The translations under genes were made by a program, and so were the position numbers. From NCBI GenBank assembly GCA_963705525.1, contig CAVPJW010000004.1, positions 186,001 to 250,000 on the forward strand: 64,000 bases of DNA. Reading direction: 5' to 3'. Under the pieces are notes generated by a model. The model was not told where the DNA came from. It searched no databases and was given only the letters and a program-made list of their open reading frames with translations. The stretch is from CAVPJW01 sp963705525. Its GTDB lineage: Bacteria; Acidobacteriota; Vicinamibacteria; Vicinamibacterales; CAVPJW01. Below are positions 60,031 through 64,000 of this stretch, in pieces; position 1 is the first letter of the stretch; every line of letters begins with the position of its first letter.

Positions 60031-62214
60031 GTGCGTTTCGACCCGGCTCGTCGTTTCGTGCTCGGACATCTCGCCGGAGCCACCGTCCTGGTTGCTTGTC
60101 GGCCTCTGCGGTCGCTCGCCGCTCTGGCGGCACCGCCCTGGACCGTGCAGCCGGATTTGCCGCTGTTCCTCGCGCCTGACGATCCAGCCGCGTGGCCCCA
60201 ATTCCGCGAAGCACTCGCGCAATGGCGGACTGCCGAACGCGCCGCGCTGAACTACGACGATGGGCTGTACCGTCGGGAGGACTTTGCGCCGTGGGTGTCG
60301 CGATGCTTTGCGTGCGGTTTCCTGATGGTCAACGACGAGCGCCTGCTCGATCCCGCCATGGGCCGCTTCACCGCCGATCGTCTGCTGGACGAAGCGGAAC
60401 GCGACTTCGGAGGATTCGACGCCGTCGTGCTCTGGCACGCGTATCCGAGAATTGGATTCGACGATCGAAATCAATACGACTTCTACCGCCATCTGCCAGG
60501 TGGACTATCGGGGCTGAAGGAGCTGGCCGGCCAGCTTCACCAGCGCGGGATCAAAGTGTTCGTGGACTGGAACCCATGGGACAACGACACACGCCCCGAA
60601 GGGCGAAGCCATGTCGCCGCGCTCGCGGATCTGGTCGCCGCGATTGACGCGGACGGAATCTTCCTCGACACGCTTCCGAGAGGAGATGTGAGCTTCAGGC
60701 CTTCGCTCGACGAGCGGCGCCGGGGAGTGGTGCTGGAGTCAGAGCTGGCCTTGCCCACCGCGGACATCGCCGCACATCACATGAGCTGGGCCCAGTGGTT
60801 CACGGACAGCCAGGCCCCTGGGGTGCTCAGGAACAAATGGTTCGAACGTCGCCATATGCAGCACCAGATCAACAGATGGGACCGCGACCACACTTCTGAG
60901 CTCCACACCTCGTGGATGAACGGGTCCGGCATGATGATCTGGGAAAACGTCTTCGGATCCTGGAATGGCTGGTCGCCGGGCGACCGTTCGATTCTTCGAT
61001 CGATGCTGCCCATTCAGCGGCGCTTTGCCGCCGTCTTCGCGGGCGAAGGATGGATGCCGCTCGTCCCCGTCGATCGACCCGGCACCTTCGCCAGTCTGTG
61101 GGAAGAGAACGGCATTCGGGTCTGGACTCTGGTCAATCGCAGCGACAGCCGACAGCAGGTAGAGCTCGTGAATCCGGAACGCCGGCCGGGCGAATCGTGG
61201 TTCGATCTCGTCAGCGGGCAGCCTGTCTCGCAACCGAGCGCCGCGCTCGACAGCCGCGGCATCGGATGTCTGCTGGCCGCCCCCGTCGGCCGGTTGGGGG
61301 CCGATTTCAACAAGTTCCTCGCATCGCAGGCACGACTCGCAAGCCGACGCGAAACCCAGCGCACGATCCCGCCCCGCGAGACCGCGCTTCGCCATGTGCC
61401 TCTGCGACGCGGTAATGGCGTACCAGCCGGAATGATCGAGATTCCGTCGGCCACGTTCGTCTTGAAGACATCCTTTCGGTTGAGGGAATGCGGATGCTAC
61501 GACAGCGAGGTGGTCCCCGACATCCGCAACGAGCTCCATCGCCGCGCGACATTCGAACGCCGCGTCACGCTTCTCCGCTACGGCATCGATCGAACGCCGG
61601 TGACCAACGAGGCGTTTCGCGACTTCCTGAAGGCGTCCGGCTGGCGGCCTCGTCATGCCACGAACTTTCTGAAGCACTGGCCAGACTGGAGGACGCTCAG
61701 GATGCCACCGGGGAAAGACGACCACCCGGTGGTCTACGTCGATCTCGAGGACGCGCGTGCTTACGCGACATGGGCTCGCAAGAGCCTGCCAACCGAAGAA
61801 GCCTGGCAATACGCGGCACAGGGTCCGCAGGAATTCACCTGGCCCTGGGGCAACGAGTGGCGCGAAGGTGTATCGAATGCGGGGCGCGAGGAACGCGATC
61901 CGACTGGCGCGGTCGTGGGCCGGAATGGCGACACGACGTCAGTGCACGCGTTTCCCGACGGTGCGTCGCCGTTCGGGGTGCTCGATCTCTCGGGGAACGT
62001 TTGGGAGTGGACGGAAAGTGAACGAAGCGACGGCCGGACGCGGTTCGCCCTGCTCAAGGGCGGGAGCTACTACAGCAGAACGCGCTCGGACTGGTATGCC
62101 GATGGCGGAGCAAAGCCCAATGACTTCGTCGCGAAGTTTCTTCTCTCCTGGCCGGGCCTGGACCGATGCGCGACGATCGGCTTCCGCTGCATGGTCGGCC
62201 TCGACGAGGCGTGA
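60031..62214 (+). CDS. Exported fusion of a TIM-barrel glycosidase-like domain and a sulfatase-modifying-factor (SUMF1/EgtB-like) domain
   Basis: 727 residues from GTG 60031, with an N-terminal signal (RRFVLGHLAGATVLVACRP). Residues about 80-380 look like a glycosidase barrel (FDAVVLWHAYPRIGFDD, IKVFVDWNPWDNDTRPEG, DADGIFLDTLPRGDVS). From about residue 465 an FGE-sulfatase domain follows: IEIPSATFVLKTSF, RTPVTNEAFRDFLKASG, HPVVYVDLEDARAYATWARK, LPTEEAWQYAAQGPQEFTWP, FGVLDLSGNVWEWTE, LLKGGSYYS and IGFRCMVG. The Cys pair of true formylglycine-generating enzymes is not evident near LKGGSYYS, so it is probably a binding or other-function relative. The fusion suggests work on sugars outside the cell. 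Confidence 0.82.
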   Translation: MRFDPARRFVLGHLAGATVLVACRPLRSLAALAAPPWTVQPDLPLFLAPDDPAAWPQFREALAQWRTAERAALNYDDGLYRREDFAPWVSRCFACGFLMVNDERLLDPAMGRFTADRLLDEAERDFGGFDAVVLWHAYPRIGFDDRNQYDFYRHLPGGLSGLKELAGQLHQRGIKVFVDWNPWDNDTRPEGRSHVAALADLVAAIDADGIFLDTLPRGDVSFRPSLDERRRGVVLESELALPTADIAAHHMSWAQWFTDSQAPGVLRNKWFERRHMQHQINRWDRDHTSELHTSWMNGSGMMIWENVFGSWNGWSPGDRSILRSMLPIQRRFAAVFAGEGWMPLVPVDRPGTFASLWEENGIRVWTLVNRSDSRQQVELVNPERRPGESWFDLVSGQPVSQPSAALDSRGIGCLLAAPVGRLGADFNKFLASQARLASRRETQRTIPPRETALRHVPLRRGNGVPAGMIEIPSATFVLKTSFRLRECGCYDSEVVPDIRNELHRRATFERRVTLLRYGIDRTPVTNEAFRDFLKASGWRPRHATNFLKHWPDWRTLRMPPGKDDHPVVYVDLEDARAYATWARKSLPTEEAWQYAAQGPQEFTWPWGNEWREGVSNAGREERDPTGAVVGRNGDTTSVHAFPDGASPFGVLDLSGNVWEWTESERSDGRTRFALLKGGSYYSRTRSDWYADGGAKPNDFVAKFLLSWPGLDRCATIGFRCMVGLDEA

Positions 62215-62259
62215 CGACGCGAGTAGGGACCACGCCCGCAGTTCGTAGACAGCAGTAGC

Positions 62260-62279
62260 CCAGACCTTCAGGTCTGGGC
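62260..62279. repeat. Short perfect hairpin CCCAGACC-TTCA-GGTCTGGG
   Basis: CCCAGACC and GGTCTGGG pair around a 4-base loop between convergent genes ending at 62214 and 62288. Hairpins with this word are a common dispersed element in some soil bacteria; it may terminate both transcripts. Confidence 0.6.
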
Positions 62280-62287
62280 GGGCGACT

Positions 62288-64000
62288 TCAACTCGCAAAC
62301 GTAGCCATGAGCGCCACCGTCTGTCGCGCCGCGAGCACGGGATCGAGAGCGGTGTCGGCGATGTTGCTGATTACTTTCGTGTGATTGTGGTCGACGACGC
62401 CGGCCTGCGCCCAGGTGCGGCCGTGCAGGCGTGTGACGTACGCCGAGAATGTATGGTGGCCGTTGCCAGGCCGTTCTCCGATCACGTGCACGATGGCCGC
62501 CGAGTCCTGCGCAGACAATCCGCCGAAGAGCGTCTCACCAATCCTGTATCCCGCGCGGACGCGACCGGTCGTGACGACGAAATGCTCCGGCGCCGGTTTG
62601 AACCCCGCGGCCAGCAACCCGCGCCTCAGCTCGTCCAGATACGGCATCAGATGACCCTTGTCCGTGAGCGCAAAGGCGTTCAAGCCGTCTGAGATGACGA
62701 TCCCGACATCGTAGCGACCCGCCTGTGCCTGCCCCACCCGTTTGGCCCGCGACAACGACGTCTCATCCAGCACTTCGCCTGACGGGGGGTGGAGAATGTA
62801 GTCGCTCCGGTCGCGACTTCGCGTGACGACCGGTACCGCGTCTGGGAGGCTTGCGGCGAAATCCGCTGGCAGTTCCGCTCGAATGCAGATCTTCGAGTCT
62901 TCGTAGAGTTCCCGTACGCGTCGATCGAGCGCGGGGTCGAGATCCCAGATCTCAGCCCCGTGGCTCGTCGCGATGAAGACACCTCGCGCTCGCACTCGTG
63001 CGATGGCACTGTCGGCATCGGCCAGAATGTCCTCATCCGGCCTCGCATCGCCCTTCGCCCGCCTGTATTGCCGATAGACCCAGCGAGGATCGCCGAAGTG
63101 CTTCGTGGGTTTGCCCTGCTCGTCGATGACGCCGAGTCTCTGAAAGAACGCCCACATTCTGTCGTCGACTTTGTAGCCAAACTTTTCCCGCACCCGAACG
63201 TGATCCTGGAAGGCCGTCGTGAGGTACGACAGCATGGGATCGTTCTTGGTCGGAAGCGCCATCAGATACGCGGGGTTCGCCGGCATGATCTGATCGATGC
63301 ACCAATCGAGATCGTCGAGCGACACATCCATGTGAAGCGTCGAGCAGATGTCGAGCCCGATCGGCAACCCATGAAGTTTCCCCATCACGGTGTCTTCGAG
63401 GCAGACGCGAACCAGTTGCTCTTTGGTACGGAAGACTTCAGGACCGATGAACCCCGCGACGTCGTTCAAGTGCACCCACGGTTCCCCCGGATTGCCCGAA
63501 GCTGCTCTCGCCCTGGCTACCTTGGCCTTGAGAGCCCGGGCGAACCCGTACTTGCGGGATTCGTGGATCACCATGTCGAATCCCTTGCCGTGGCCGTTGG
63601 TGCCGTCAGCGCCCTGGCCCGTCTCGAAGTACAGGCCATAACGCCCCGTTCGTTCGGCCGCGTGGGCCGCCATCTTCTCGACACTGATGTCGAAGACGTG
63701 ATTGGCATCGGCCACGCCTGCCAGGCTCTGGAACCAGAGTGCGGTCGAGCCCGGATAGTTCTGCTCCACCTTCGCCTGCACGTCGATGTGCGCCAGGACG
63801 CACTGCGGCAGCACATCCTCGATGCCGAATGTCACCAGCAGGTCGCGAAGGGCCAGCTCGATTCTGGCGACCTGATCCACATCGCTCGACACCGGGTTGG
63901 TGCCCAGCACCACATCGCCGACGGCATACGACCAGCCGTCCAACACTTGCAGGACGATGTCTTCGGGATCGTCGGTCGGCGAGTTCGGCTGGATGCGGGC
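62288..64000 (-). CDS. Ethanolamine ammonia-lyase, fused EutB-EutC (N-terminus beyond window)
   Basis: 570 codons are visible and the frame is open at the right edge (ARIQPNSPTDDPEDIVLQV just inside). The large part is EutB-like: VGDVVLGTNPV, GVADANHVFDISVEK, LHMDVSLDDLDWCIDQI, ALPTKNDPMLSYLTTAFQD and FGDPRWVYRQYRRAKG. The last about 230 residues are EutC-like: GRYDVGIVISDGLNAFAL, HFVVTTGRVRAGYRIGETLF and ERPGNGHHTFSAYVTR. In most bacteria these are separate heavy and light chains of the adenosylcobalamin enzyme that splits ethanolamine to acetaldehyde and ammonia. Here they form one chain. No other eut gene is seen in the window. Confidence 0.92.
   Translation of the reverse strand, partial: ARIQPNSPTDDPEDIVLQVLDGWSYAVGDVVLGTNPVSSDVDQVARIELALRDLLVTFGIEDVLPQCVLAHIDVQAKVEQNYPGSTALWFQSLAGVADANHVFDISVEKMAAHAAERTGRYGLYFETGQGADGTNGHGKGFDMVIHESRKYGFARALKAKVARARAASGNPGEPWVHLNDVAGFIGPEVFRTKEQLVRVCLEDTVMGKLHGLPIGLDICSTLHMDVSLDDLDWCIDQIMPANPAYLMALPTKNDPMLSYLTTAFQDHVRVREKFGYKVDDRMWAFFQRLGVIDEQGKPTKHFGDPRWVYRQYRRAKGDARPDEDILADADSAIARVRARGVFIATSHGAEIWDLDPALDRRVRELYEDSKICIRAELPADFAASLPDAVPVVTRSRDRSDYILHPPSGEVLDETSLSRAKRVGQAQAGRYDVGIVISDGLNAFALTDKGHLMPYLDELRRGLLAAGFKPAPEHFVVTTGRVRAGYRIGETLFGGLSAQDSAAIVHVIGERPGNGHHTFSAYVTRLHGRTWAQAGVVDHNHTKVISNIADTALDPVLAARQTVALMATFAS

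Noticed and set aside
1..64000. CRISPR arrays, tRNA/rRNA genes, insertion sequences, prophage, toxin-antitoxin or restriction systems
   Set aside because: I looked for regularly spaced repeats, cloverleaf-like conserved tRNA ends, transposase motifs and defence-gene motifs on both strands and found none that I could support.

Overview
The window is GC-rich bacterial chromosome, densely coded on both strands, with no phage, transposase, CRISPR or rRNA/tRNA gene that I can see. The gene content suggests an aerobic Gram-negative soil-type bacterium. Pointers are CarD, a fused homocysteine methyltransferase/MTHF reductase, NuoI, Tat and lipoprotein signals, a very large cyclic beta-1,2-glucan synthase, many NtrC-type regulators and hybrid kinases, and palindromic intergenic repeats built on AAGAACTAAGAACT. 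I favour Acidobacteriota (Vicinamibacteria-like); this is inference, as no phylogenetic marker was tested.

Layout. 1-11.6 kb: housekeeping and metabolism: the end of a small FAD-oxidoreductase/ketosynthase operon, an isoprenylcysteine-methyltransferase-like membrane protein, lon, a GT-B glycosyltransferase, a Tat-exported M24 peptidase, a phospholipid-type methyltransferase, MetH/MetF fusion, metallophosphoesterase, nuoI. 11.6-18.8 kb: LytS-like kinase, LytTR regulator, lepB, cation-efflux transporter, moaC, rex and an OPT transporter. Except for the cation-efflux gene, these are riddled with about fifty single-base insertions, in genes on both strands, most likely a sequence-quality artefact. 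18.9-23.6 kb: exported proteins, DUF4126, plsC, carD, an anchored methyltransferase, a blue-copper lipoprotein. 23.6-29.1 kb: five-gene minus-strand operon (DegT aminotransferase, Gfo/Idh dehydrogenase, NagB-like isomerase, PIG-L deacetylase, ceramidase-like hydrolase) that looks like amino-sugar metabolism.

29.1-57.5 kb is the most interesting part: an envelope/oxidative-stress island. It holds two near-paralogous sigma-54 response regulators with matching DNA-recognition helices, two hybrid histidine kinases, cyclic glucan synthase, Cu/Zn superoxide dismutase, a metallothionein-like protein, a YciF ferritin-like protein, CsbD, YtxH, two BON proteins, a PRC-barrel protein, an AI-2E-family permease and many tiny membrane or basic proteins. 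Reading upstream of these genes, I find a -24/-12 (sigma-54) promoter candidate at almost every transcription unit (21 here plus one before the copper lipoprotein at 23.1 kb), many matching 9-11 of 12 consensus positions with exact GG-N10-GC spacing. I propose that the island is one sigma-54 regulon controlled by the two resident regulators.

57.5-64 kb: a Tat-signal thiamine-diphosphate enzyme, a small exported protein, a TIM-barrel/sulfatase-modifying-factor fusion protein, and a fused EutB-EutC ethanolamine ammonia-lyase running off the right edge. Limits: all homology calls are from memory of families and motifs; no search was run. Frameshifted genes were reconstructed by eye.
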